From NCBI GenBank assembly GCA_030043175.1, contig JASHYD010000084.1, forward strand, positions 1-7,462: a stretch of 7,462 nucleotides of DNA, written 5' to 3'. A model generated the notes under the pieces. The model did not search any database and had not been told where the DNA came from. It saw only the letters and a program-made list of their open reading frames with translations. Position numbers and translations under genes: made by a program. The stretch comes from Xanthobacteraceae bacterium. Its GTDB lineage: Bacteria > Pseudomonadota > Alphaproteobacteria > Rhizobiales > Xanthobacteraceae. Shown here piece after piece: positions 1-6,079 of this stretch. Numbering within the stretch: the first letter of the stretch is position 1; each line of letters opens with the position of its first letter.

Positions 1-148
1 GCATGTATTGCATTTCCAGCGTCTTGACCGTGTCCCAGTCGAGCTTGAGTTCCTTGGCCACATCCCGGATCGACCGAAGTTGACGCCGTCGCAACGGAAG
101 GATGCTTTGAAGCGTCGCGAAGCAGGCGAGACCTTGGTGGATATCTCG
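1..148 (-). pseudogene. ISL3-family transposase fragment (helix-turn-helix region), runs off the left edge
   Basis: Read on the minus strand from about 148 down to 1, one frame stays open and ends at the window edge with a segment reading DVAKELKLDWDTVKTLE followed by MQYM. This matches the helix-turn-helix part of ISL3-family transposases, which carry a 'VAxxLxLxWxTVKxxD' pattern just before the DDE catalytic domain. The stretch before it (DIHQGLACFATLQ) is compatible with the linker after the zinc ribbon. The same frame meets a stop (TGA, near 173) a few codons upstream, with no start codon and no CxxC zinc-ribbon motif, so the N-terminus is missing here. The catalytic domain would lie left of the window. 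I call it a truncated copy. The family assignment is from memory of the motif; another HTH transposase is possible. Confidence 0.55.
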
Positions 149-366
149 TGACCGACGACTCGCTGACCGGCATCATCCTATGATCGATGTTAGTGGACAG
201 ACTATCCAACGATCCGTGGCGTCGAACCTACCCGGATGAGGCTTGAAAGCGTTGCGCGCTAAATCTGTTGCGGTCAGCGCAGTGGACAGTAACATGGGTC
301 CATGCTGCGGTCCTGTTGCAAGCCGGAGACGATCGGCTTGCGACTGGTGAACATAGGGAGGAGAGA
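149..366. other. Leader between transposase remnant and cyclase gene; short direct repeat
   Basis: I recognise no gene in this 218-base stretch. The nine-base word AGTGGACAG occurs twice in the same orientation (192-200 and 281-289), 89 bases apart. It could mark an old insertion boundary or be chance. No convincing -35/-10 pair stands out. An open frame in phase with the cyclase extends back to about 268, but its residues do not look like protein, and a better start with a ribosome binding site lies at 367. Confidence 0.3.
356..363 (+). promoter_or_regulatory. Ribosome binding site that sets the cyclase start
   Basis: GGGAGGAG lies just before the ATG at 367, about five bases after the GGGAGG core. 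It decides the start. The frame is open to about 268, but only the 367 start has this Shine-Dalgarno sequence and yields a normal signal peptide as its first residues. Confidence 0.8.
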
Positions 367-1392
367 ATGCAAAACCGTTTGGCGTCAATCGCCGTGTGTG
401 CGAGTCTGGCCGGCCTGGCTGCCGGTATCGCACTGCGATCAGCTGAGGCACAGACGCCGACGCCGGCTGCTCCGCCCGATACGACTGCGTTGAGAGCGCA
501 GTACGAGCAGTGGCGGACGGAGTTCAAGACATGGGGCCGATGGGCACCGATGGGACAGGAGTCCCAGGGGACGACGAACCTCATCACGCCGGCAAAGGTC
601 GCGAGCGCGATGAAACTCGTGAAGGACGGGATCGTGGTGTCGCTCGCGCACGTCGAGCCGCAGACGGTCGCAGCTGACGTTGGCCCTGCAGGCATCTTTC
701 ATCGCGTCACCAATGCTATCACCGACGGCGGCACGACCGACAACTACCAGGTCAGCTACCATGGGCAGACGGTCGCTCATATCGACACCTGGTGCCACTT
801 CTTTGAGAACGGCTTGATGTACAACGGCGTCCCAGTGAAGGAAAACCTGACGACCGAGAGCGGCTGCATCAAGGGCAGCGTGATGAACTGGCGGGGCGGC
901 GTCACCACACGCGCCGTGCTGTACGACATTGCACAACTCAAGGGGGTCGACTGGGTCGATCCCAATACGCCGATCACACGGGCGGACCTCGAAGCGTGGG
1001 AAAAGAAATCCGGCGTCAAAATCGGTCCGGGCGACATTCCGCTCCTGTACATCGGCCGGTGGAAGCGGCGCGCAGCGCTCGGGCCATGGTCGACGCCGGT
1101 AGCAGGCTATTACCCGGATACGATCCCGTGGATGCATGAACGGCTGCCAGCCTTCATTGGTCACGACTTCAACATTGACTGGAACCCGAGGCCCGGCTGG
1201 GAAGGGATGCGCAACCCGATCCACGTGGCTGTGCTGAACTGGATGGGAATCAACATCGTGGAGTGCCTTGATCTCGAGGAACTCGTCTCGACGGCTCGGC
1301 GGCTGAATCGATACGAATTCGCGATCACGTTCGCGCCGCTGCCGGTGGAGGGAGGCACCGGGTCGCCCGTCAATCCACTCGCGATCTTCTAG
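367..1392 (+). CDS. Secreted cyclase-family metal-dependent hydrolase (PF04199)
   Basis: This 341-residue protein belongs to the cyclase/kynurenine-formamidase-like family, metal-dependent enzymes that open amide or ester bonds in small molecules; its own substrate cannot be read from the sequence. A Sec signal peptide is clear: basic start (MQNR), hydrophobic core at 8-23, and likely cleavage after A28 (AEA|QT). The metal-site motif H138-x-D140-x3-H144 sits in AHIDTWCHFF and continues into NGLMYNGVPV, as in larger members of the family. The late H286 and E299 (NPIHVAVLNWMGINIVEC) fit the second ligand cluster. The histidine four residues before H138 in KynB-type enzymes is Q134 here; H132 may substitute, or the subfamily may lack it. 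Length is normal for the larger subfamily and no break is seen. The gene stands alone, with a 445-base gap before the next one. Family call firm, function open. Confidence 0.88.
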   Translation: MQNRLASIAVCASLAGLAAGIALRSAEAQTPTPAAPPDTTALRAQYEQWRTEFKTWGRWAPMGQESQGTTNLITPAKVASAMKLVKDGIVVSLAHVEPQTVAADVGPAGIFHRVTNAITDGGTTDNYQVSYHGQTVAHIDTWCHFFENGLMYNGVPVKENLTTESGCIKGSVMNWRGGVTTRAVLYDIAQLKGVDWVDPNTPITRADLEAWEKKSGVKIGPGDIPLLYIGRWKRRAALGPWSTPVAGYYPDTIPWMHERLPAFIGHDFNIDWNPRPGWEGMRNPIHVAVLNWMGINIVECLDLEELVSTARRLNRYEFAITFAPLPVEGGTGSPVNPLAIF

Positions 1393-1462
1393 TAAGCCCC
1401 ACACGTCATTACGGTTTATCTCACAAGAACGGTGTGCGGACCGCGGACCGCTCGAGTTGGGA

Positions 1463-1483
1463 CTCGCGCTGGTTGATCGCGAG
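1463..1483 (+). repeat. Inverted repeat, 6-bp arms (CTCGCG/CGCGAG)
   Basis: Arms at 1463-1468 and 1478-1483 are perfectly complementary, all but one pair being G-C, around a nine-base loop. It lies 70 bases after the cyclase stop. No T-run follows, so it is not a standard intrinsic terminator; it is the first of three hairpins in a row. Confidence 0.4.
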
Positions 1484-1496
1484 CGGCGCAATATCG

Positions 1497-1520
1497 CAAC
1501 CGGCCGAGCTTGGTCGGTTG
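1497..1520 (+). repeat. Strong hairpin: 10-bp stem, AGCT loop
   Basis: Bases 1497-1506 pair with 1511-1520 (outer arms CAACCG and CGGTTG) around AGCT. Two of the ten pairs are G-U wobbles in the plus-strand transcript; in the minus-strand transcript the same positions are A-C mismatches. The hairpin is therefore better in RNA read in the direction of the cyclase gene, 104 bases after its stop. It may be a transcript 3'-end structure or part of a small palindromic repeat. No T-tract follows. Confidence 0.5.
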
Positions 1521-1527
1521 CCTATGT

Positions 1528-1545
1528 CGCGCCGACCGCGGCGCG
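1528..1545. repeat. Perfect 7-bp GC-only hairpin (CGCGCCG/CGGCGCG)
   Basis: Arms 1528-1534 and 1539-1545 match perfectly around a four-base ACCG loop. It starts eight bases after the preceding hairpin, so the two could form together. The next 20 bases are only mildly pyrimidine-rich, not a T-run. Confidence 0.45.
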
Positions 1546-1827
1546 CCCGTGTGTCTGCTATCCTCTTGCTGGTCCGCAGCGGCGCGCACGATTTTCGCCG
1601 TTTGTTGCCCGACCTGCGTTGACAACGGACGTAAGGGTACCACTGGCTCATAAACCCAAGTCACTTCGTTGCACATGGTCCTGCTTTAGAATCAGATGGT
1701 TGTCGAGGCCGGAATGGGTCTCGGGAGCGAACTGCTTTGCGGCGTACGTCAATGAACTGACGCCTTTGCTCGTTAGCCGCATTGGGATAGGCTTACCTGA
1801 CTATTGCAAAGGCGTTGTTGCAAAGCC

Positions 1828-1834
1828 GGGGAGG
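1828..1834 (+). promoter_or_regulatory. Ribosome binding site that sets the SMP-30 start
   Basis: GGGGAGG precedes the ATG at 1838 by three bases. The frame is open far upstream, but only this start is followed by a signal peptide (MKKFAIVAL...), so this site decides the N-terminus. Confidence 0.75.
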
Positions 1835-1837
1835 ACC

Positions 1838-2881
1838 ATGAAAAAATTCGCCATTGTCGCGCTTATGAGCGCGCTCACAAGCTGCGTGGCAGTAGCCCAA
1901 ACCGCAATCGAGAACGTGGTGTTGCGGCTCGATCCTGCGCTTGATGCCCTGGTCTCGCCCGACGCAAAGATTGAGCTTGTGAGGGGCGGCTTCGGCTTCA
2001 CCGAAGGCCCGGTTTGGATGCAGGACGGTGCGACGGGCTTTCTGCTGTTCACTGATATCCCGGGCAATGTCGTCTGGAAGCTCACGCCCGACGGCCAAGC
2101 GTCAGTCTATGCCAGCAACGTCGGCTACAACGGGCCGGAGGTCTGGCGCTGGGGCGGCATCCAGAACAACGGCTTCGATCGCAAAGATCCCAGATTCGAA
2201 GAATTCGCTATGATCGGCGCCGACGGCCTCACGGTCGATCGCCAGGGCCGGCTGATCCTCGCGACTTTCGCGGGCCGCTCGCTGATGCGCATTGAAAAGG
2301 ATGGCACACGGACCGTGCTGGCCGACCACTACGACGGAAAGCGATTCGGCGGCCCCAACGACGTGGTAGTCAGAAGCGACGGCGCCATCTATTTCACCGA
2401 CACCTTCGGCGCGTTACGGCTGCGCGACAAGGACCCGCGCAAGGAGCTGGATTTCCAAGGCGTGTACATGTGGAAGAATGGTCAAGTCACGCTGGTGTCT
2501 AAGGATATGCCCAATGTCAACGGCCTCGCCTTTTCCCCGGACGAGAAATACCTTTACGTCAATGGCAGCCGCGACAATTACGTCAACCGTTATGACGTGC
2601 TCTCTGACGGGAAGCTCGCCAATGGCAAGCTATTGATCGACCTTTCCAAGGACACCGAGCGCGGCGTCACCGACGGGATGCGCGTAGACACTAAGGGCAA
2701 CCTTTACGAGACCGGTCCTGGCGGCGTCTGGATTATTTCACCGGAAGGCAAGCACCTCGGCACGATCAGGGCGCCGGAGCAGGCAACGAATGTGGGCTTT
2801 GGCGACGCCGACAAGAAGTCACTGTATATTGCGGCGCGCACGGGCATTTACCGCATCAGGGTGAACACGCCGGGGATTTAG
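1838..2881 (+). CDS. Exported SMP-30/gluconolactonase-family beta-propeller (PF08450)
   Basis: This 347-residue protein is of the SMP-30/gluconolactonase/LRE family: six-bladed propellers with one divalent metal at the centre that hydrolyse lactones or related esters. Expected metal-site residues are visible in order: E56 in FTEGPVW, N174-D175 in FGGPNDVVV, N226/N228 in PNVNGLAFSPDE, and D279 in TDGMRVD. The repeated 'G.L..D..G..Y' blades, such as YFTDTFG (185-191), support the fold. The N-terminus is an export signal. LTSC at 13-16 fits a lipobox, while AVA|Q at 18-21 fits ordinary signal-peptidase cleavage, so it is either a lipoprotein or a free periplasmic protein. Length is normal and the frame intact. 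The substrate is unknown; a sugar lactone is only the family's classic example. No partner gene is adjacent on the same strand downstream. Confidence 0.9.
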   Translation: MKKFAIVALMSALTSCVAVAQTAIENVVLRLDPALDALVSPDAKIELVRGGFGFTEGPVWMQDGATGFLLFTDIPGNVVWKLTPDGQASVYASNVGYNGPEVWRWGGIQNNGFDRKDPRFEEFAMIGADGLTVDRQGRLILATFAGRSLMRIEKDGTRTVLADHYDGKRFGGPNDVVVRSDGAIYFTDTFGALRLRDKDPRKELDFQGVYMWKNGQVTLVSKDMPNVNGLAFSPDEKYLYVNGSRDNYVNRYDVLSDGKLANGKLLIDLSKDTERGVTDGMRVDTKGNLYETGPGGVWIISPEGKHLGTIRAPEQATNVGFGDADKKSLYIAARTGIYRIRVNTPGI

Positions 2882-2916
2882 CAGCAGCCTCGGCTCTCGG
2901 CATGCCCCTTTGCTTC

Positions 2917-2932
2917 ATATCGGAATATCGGA
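2917..2932 (+). repeat. Tandem 8-base repeat (ATATCGGA x2)
   Basis: ATATCGGA occurs twice with no spacer in the gap between the convergent SMP-30 and esterase genes. It is short and could have arisen by replication slippage; no function is apparent. Confidence 0.5.
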
Positions 2933-2973
2933 GCTTCCCCAACGAACGGAACCGGAGGAATTAAGGGCGAGAG

Positions 2974-2996
2974 GGTGGCACCCGTCTGGCGCCACC
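2974..2996 (-). terminator. Candidate terminator hairpin after the esterase gene
   Basis: In the minus-strand transcript, bases 2996-2988 (GGTGGCGCC) pair with 2982-2974 (GGTGCCACC) as a 9-bp stem with one G-U pair and a five-base loop, starting 12 bases after the esterase stop. In the plus transcript the wobble becomes an A-C mismatch, so it suits the esterase more than the SMP-30 gene. The following bases are pyrimidine-rich (CTCTCGCCCTT) but lack a proper U-tract, so termination is inferred only from position and structure. Confidence 0.4.
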
Positions 2997-3007
2997 GTTA
3001 CTAAAGC

Positions 3008-4231
3008 CTAGCGAGTCGCTGGGGCCTTGATCCCTTTTTCGACGTTGTCCTGAAGCCAGCCGGCCAGGAACGCCGCGATCTCGAGCTCGTTCTTCTCGAG
3101 CATCATCATGTGTCCGTTGCCGTGGATCCCGACGGTCCCCAGGTCAACCCAGGTATTCGTTACGCCTGCCTGGGTGAGGTACCTGGACACGCAGCGATTC
3201 GTACTCGCAGCACTGCTCGCCTCGCCGACCACAAGCAGCTGCGGTACGCGCTTCAAGTTCGGCAACTGGCGCACCGGAGAGCCCTGAACCCAGCACCGGA
3301 CATCAGGACCCTCTGCTTTTTCCTCTCGAACGTACGTCAACTGCCCAGGATCTGTCACTGGCGGATCGTAGGTGATAGGGACGTTGGTAATCCCCCAGCT
3401 CGCCCCGCCGGTTACCGGGGCGTCTTCAAACCAGTTGGGTGCACCGACCGCGGTATAGCCGCGCGGCGTTCCACCGCCTTCGACCGTCACAACACCCTTC
3501 ACCAGGTCGGGCCGCTTATCTGCGATGAGAAATCCAAAGGTTCCAGACTGCGAGTGCGTGACGATGATCGCCGGTCCGATCCTATCGAGGAGCGCAGCGC
3601 CCGCCGCCTGTGCCACGGTTTGTGTCCAGACGCCATTCCGACTATATTGCACCTGCGAGGCGTAGTACTGATCGAAAAATGGATCGCCTTCCCGGCCCGT
3701 GCCTGGCCACTGGGTGTGCATATACCCGCGGGGAAAGAGCTTGTATTCCTGCTGCAAGCTCCAGTTCTTCTGGCGTGACAGGACGTCAAGAGGTGGCCCG
3801 AAGGAATTGTACTGCTCGAGGGAGTAAACCGACCGACCTCGGCCGACCTGATCGGCAATGTAAACGGCGTATCCGTTGGCCACGAAGAACTGAGCCCATC
3901 CAGGTTGGCCATCCGGCGTCGCGATGAAGTTCGAGCCTGTTTGCGCCGCACCGTGGATCATTACAATCGGGTACGGGTGCGTGACGACTTCCGGGATCTG
4001 GTACTCCACGTACATCTGACCGGACATGTATTTCAACCCGTCAATACTCGAGGTGTAGTATTGGCCCCCAACGAAGAACATCCCCTGCTTCGCGATGTGA
4101 AGTCCCTGATTCGGATCCTTGAAGCCGCGCAGGTTTTGCGCCAGCTCTTGCGGGTGCGCATCCGCGACAATGCCGAGCAGCATCGTCGTTGACAGCAGAA
4201 CACCGGAGGTGCGCCAATGCACGATCCTCAT
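3008..4231 (-). CDS. Secreted alpha/beta hydrolase (esterase-like)
   Basis: This 407-residue protein has an alpha/beta-hydrolase fold and is probably a periplasmic carboxylesterase. A signal peptide spans 1-25 (hydrophobic 10-23, cleavage likely at ADA|HP). The oxyanion-loop motif is HGAAQTG (93-99). TPDGQPGWA (105-113) and VYIADQVGRGRS (123-134) match a bacterial esterase group that shares 'TPDG.PGWA' and 'D.PGRGRS'. The nucleophile elbow is THSQSG, with S227 as catalytic serine (serine replaces the usual second glycine). E251 in VEGGG is the likely acid after the next strand, and H374 in GNGHMMMLEKN the catalytic histidine. The start at 4231 follows a very strong ribosome site, GGAGGAGGG, three bases upstream. 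It points away from the phosphodiesterase and toward the SMP-30 gene. The substrate cannot be named. All catalytic residues seem present, so it is probably active. Confidence 0.88.
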   Translation of the reverse strand: MRIVHWRTSGVLLSTTMLLGIVADAHPQELAQNLRGFKDPNQGLHIAKQGMFFVGGQYYTSSIDGLKYMSGQMYVEYQIPEVVTHPYPIVMIHGAAQTGSNFIATPDGQPGWAQFFVANGYAVYIADQVGRGRSVYSLEQYNSFGPPLDVLSRQKNWSLQQEYKLFPRGYMHTQWPGTGREGDPFFDQYYASQVQYSRNGVWTQTVAQAAGAALLDRIGPAIIVTHSQSGTFGFLIADKRPDLVKGVVTVEGGGTPRGYTAVGAPNWFEDAPVTGGASWGITNVPITYDPPVTDPGQLTYVREEKAEGPDVRCWVQGSPVRQLPNLKRVPQLLVVGEASSAASTNRCVSRYLTQAGVTNTWVDLGTVGIHGNGHMMMLEKNELEIAAFLAGWLQDNVEKGIKAPATR

Positions 4232-4260
4232 AGTCCCTCCTCCTTAGCTCAGAAAAAATG

Positions 4261-4273
4261 GATGTGTAACATC
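4261..4273. promoter_or_regulatory. Small inverted repeat GATGT-N3-ACATC in the esterase leader
   Basis: Perfect five-base arms separated by three bases, 30 bases upstream of the esterase start codon. Size and position fit a small repressor operator, but no cognate regulator gene is in the window and the match could be chance. Confidence 0.25.
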
Positions 4274-4296
4274 TGCCCGGCCTTTGGGTCTCGAAG

Positions 4297-4334
4297 TTGA
4301 TCGGGCTGCCCTCCAGATTGCCCTTTCCGATCAA
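4297..4334. promoter_or_regulatory. Inverted repeat TTGATCGG-N22-CCGATCAA
   Basis: Two perfect eight-base arms (4297-4304 and 4327-4334) face each other with starts 30 bases apart, close to three helical turns, 66-103 bases upstream of the esterase start. The spacing would suit a dimeric or tetrameric regulator contacting two sites on one DNA face. It could instead be a stem-loop or an old element end. No regulator gene is adjacent, so the role is inferred. Confidence 0.35.
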
Positions 4335-4407
4335 GATTTGCGAGCATCGGATGAGCCCAGGGGCGCGATGAGCAGTTAGCGCCAGGACTCGGCGGCACAA
4401 TGGATCC

Positions 4408-4432
4408 CGCCACCCCTGTCATGGAGGTGGCG
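4408..4432. repeat. Hairpin with 7-bp perfect stem (CGCCACC/GGTGGCG)
   Basis: Arms 4408-4414 and 4426-4432 pair perfectly; two further C-G pairs are possible if A4425 is bulged. It lies about 30 bases before recognisable transporter coding sequence begins. It could be structure left at a deletion joint or a transcript element; no T-run follows on either strand. Confidence 0.35.
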
Positions 4433-4460
4433 CGGCGACGGACGCACCCTGCTAGCCCCT

Positions 4461-4727
4461 GACCCGGCAACATCGTCGGCGCTTTATGGAACGATTCCCG
4501 AGTTGACCTCGATGGAGCGCGCCAAGCGGGCGTTCGCGCTGTTCTACACGGCAACCATCGGATTAGGTGCCCTGGCACCCATCATGTACGGCGCGCTCGG
4601 TGATAAGCTTGGAGTTGGTCGGGCCACGTTAGCAACGGCAATGACTGCGATGGCGATATGTCCGCTCGCGTTCGCGCTTGCGCCACGCCTTGCCCACACC
4701 AGTGGCCTGGAACGCTCGGACATATGA
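4461..4727 (+). pseudogene. C-terminal remnant of a major facilitator superfamily transporter
   Basis: About 88 in-frame codons end at TGA 4725-4727 and read like the last two helices of an MFS permease. ALYGTIPELTSMERAKRAF leads into FYTATIGLGALAPIMYGALG, then the loop DKLGVGRATLATA and a final hydrophobic helix (AMTAMAICPLAFALAPRL). The 'LYGT.PEL...ER..RAF.LFYT' and 'LAP..YG.LGD' pattern is typical of this family. A full transporter needs about 400 residues. The frame is open only back to 4380, and residues before 4461 no longer look like membrane protein, so roughly four-fifths of the gene is gone. The 14-base gap to the phosphodiesterase start suggests the two were once co-transcribed, the transporter perhaps handling the enzyme's substrate or product. 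A tiny functional membrane peptide is conceivable but unlikely. Confidence 0.7.
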
Positions 4728-4741
4728 AAGGATAGAGATAC

Positions 4742-5953
4742 ATGCCGAAGGATTGGACAAGACGCCGGTTGTTGCAGGCGACGCTCGCGTCCGGCGCGAC
4801 CACGCTGCTCGAAGCGCCGCGTATTGCACGCGGGGCGCAATCGCCACAGCGTTCGATGATCGTGATGTGCGATGGCTTCGGTCTCGACTACTTCGATAGC
4901 AGCCCGATGCCGACCCTGAAAAGCTGGGCAGGCGGCGCAGTCTATGCGCGGGCCCAGGCCGTTATGCCGAGTGTGACGAATTGCAACAACGCATCGATCT
5001 GCTGCGGAGCCTGGCCGTCCAGACATGGCATCATCGGCAATTCGTACTTCGATCCTGTGGCTGGAACTGAAGAGTACATGGAGGACGCAAAACTCCTCTT
5101 GGCGCCGACGATATTTGAGCGTGCGCGAGCCCAGGGAGTCCAATCGGCGCTGCTAAGCGCCAAGAAGAAGACGATCAGCCTGCTGAACAAGGGCACCAGC
5201 CTGACGCTTACGGCAGAGGAGCCGGATTGTCATTGGGAGGGCCGTCTCGGCAAGGCGCCGCCCATCTACTCGCGCGAGATCAACTACTGGCTCTTCTCGG
5301 CCGCGCTCGACATCCTGCGCAATCGGCCCGAAATCGGACTGCTCTATATTCATACCACGGACTACCCGATGCACATGTGGCCGGCCCAAGCGCCTGAGTC
5401 CCAGGAACACCTTTCGCGGCTGGATGAACTGTTGGCGGAGCTGGCGGCGGCAGCGCCTGATGCCGCCGTTCTACTCACGGCTGACCACGGCATGAACTTC
5501 AAGTCGCGGTGTTGGGATCTCGAAAAGGCACTCGAGGAGCGGGGCGCTCCGGTCCGGATCGCGATTTCAGCGGAACGAGACAAGTACCTCGCCCATCATC
5601 AGGGTATGGGCGGCACAGCCTGGGTTCATCTGCGTATGCCCCACGATGAGGCCCGCGTGGGTGCGTTACTCGCACAACTCGATGGCGTCGAACGTGTCCT
5701 GACCCGTGCAGAGGCAGCTACGGAGTTCGGCCTCATGGCAAGCCGTCTCGGCGATCTCGTCGTCCTCGGCGATCGCGACACAGTATTCGGCAATCTCGAC
5801 ACCGCCATGGAAATCTTACCAAAGGGCTTTCGCACACACGGATCGCTCCACGAAATGAATGTGCCGGTGATCGTCCACAATGCGCCGGCCGCGCCGAAAG
5901 CCGACTACTTCCTGCGCAATCTCGATCTCGCGCGCTGGATGTATGCGGCCTGA
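4742..5953 (+). CDS. Tat-exported phosphonoacetate hydrolase-like enzyme (alkaline phosphatase superfamily)
   Basis: This 403-residue protein is of the type I phosphodiesterase/nucleotide pyrophosphatase family (PF01663) and resembles phosphonoacetate hydrolase (PhnA), which splits phosphonoacetate to acetate and phosphate using two zinc ions. Residues expected for the site are present: D44 (MCDGFG), nucleophile T79 (PSVTNCNN), N100 (GNSYFDP), D207 and H211 (TTDYPMH), D248-H249 (LTADHGMN) and H366 (THGSLHE). K141 and K143 (SAKKKT) lie where PhnA has substrate-binding lysines (AKDK), and T79-N100-K141-K143 spacing equals the PhnA spacing as I recall it (64-85-126-128). HHQGMGG (285-291) matches PhnA's HHGALGS. 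Unlike typical PhnA, it begins with a twin-arginine-like signal (TRRRLLQ at 6-12, hydrophobic 13-23). A purine-rich site (AAGGATAGAG) precedes the ATG. Substrate unproven: another phosphonate or phosphodiester is possible. Confidence 0.85.
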   Translation: MPKDWTRRRLLQATLASGATTLLEAPRIARGAQSPQRSMIVMCDGFGLDYFDSSPMPTLKSWAGGAVYARAQAVMPSVTNCNNASICCGAWPSRHGIIGNSYFDPVAGTEEYMEDAKLLLAPTIFERARAQGVQSALLSAKKKTISLLNKGTSLTLTAEEPDCHWEGRLGKAPPIYSREINYWLFSAALDILRNRPEIGLLYIHTTDYPMHMWPAQAPESQEHLSRLDELLAELAAAAPDAAVLLTADHGMNFKSRCWDLEKALEERGAPVRIAISAERDKYLAHHQGMGGTAWVHLRMPHDEARVGALLAQLDGVERVLTRAEAATEFGLMASRLGDLVVLGDRDTVFGNLDTAMEILPKGFRTHGSLHEMNVPVIVHNAPAAPKADYFLRNLDLARWMYAA

Positions 5954-6079
5954 CCGCACAAACAGTGTAATGCAGATGGCCTTCCAGGGCCGGCTGTCAT
6001 CAACGGCATGACGTTCGATGGTGGCACCGCGGATACGATACAACAGGGCGTCCGCAATGCGCTCATCGGCTTCACCGTT
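5954..6079. other. Unassigned joint between the phosphodiesterase and the broken nirK
   Basis: The 126 bases between the phosphodiesterase stop and the point where nirK homology ends match neither gene. The phosphodiesterase frame, after its TGA, is open again to a TAA near 6091, with a plausible-looking segment ([16 protein letters not shown]) that I cannot assign. Two minus-strand frames are also open here. It is probably foreign or scrambled DNA at a deletion joint. Confidence 0.35.

Larger units (their letters stand above)
1393..1837. other. 445-base intergenic region with hairpins and an IS-like end
   Basis: A frame in phase with the downstream gene is open back to about 1457, but I find no domain, signal or credible protein in it, so I treat the region as non-coding. 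It contains three GC-rich inverted repeats between 1463 and 1545, listed separately, a tandem GCGGACC word (about 1437-1450), a TTGACA at 1619-1624 without a matching -10 box, and near its right end two copies of TTGCAAAG (1804-1811 and 1818-1825). The great length and the odd composition suggest a rearranged joint between two formerly separate loci. Confidence 0.4.
4232..4460. other. Divergent region upstream of the esterase; inverted repeats, no gene
   Basis: These 229 bases separate the esterase start from the transporter remnant. They hold three inverted repeats (4261-4273, 4297-4334, 4408-4432, listed separately). The frame leading into the transporter remnant is open back to 4380, but its residues before about 4461 do not resemble a transporter, so the left breakpoint of that remnant lies in or near this stretch. 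No clear sigma-70 promoter was found. Confidence 0.4.

Noticed and set aside
268..366. N-terminal extension of the cyclase back to 268
   Set aside because: The extra 33 residues do not look like a signal or domain, whereas the ATG at 367 has a strong ribosome site and opens directly with a signal peptide.
439..1491. 350-codon open frame antisense to the cyclase gene
   Set aside because: It is rich in Arg, His and Asp in the way expected of an antisense frame of a GC-rich gene, and it overlaps a clearly recognised protein.
1619..1654. Sigma-70 promoter with TTGACA at 1619
   Set aside because: No acceptable -10 hexamer occurs 16-18 bases downstream.
1457..1837. 127-residue extension of the SMP-30 protein
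   Set aside because: It would bury the signal peptide, crosses hairpin-rich DNA, and has no recognisable domain; ATG 1838 has its own ribosome site.
3110..3778. 222-codon plus-strand frame inside the esterase gene
   Set aside because: Antisense shadow of the esterase; no motif or ribosome site, while the minus-strand frame has a complete catalytic set.
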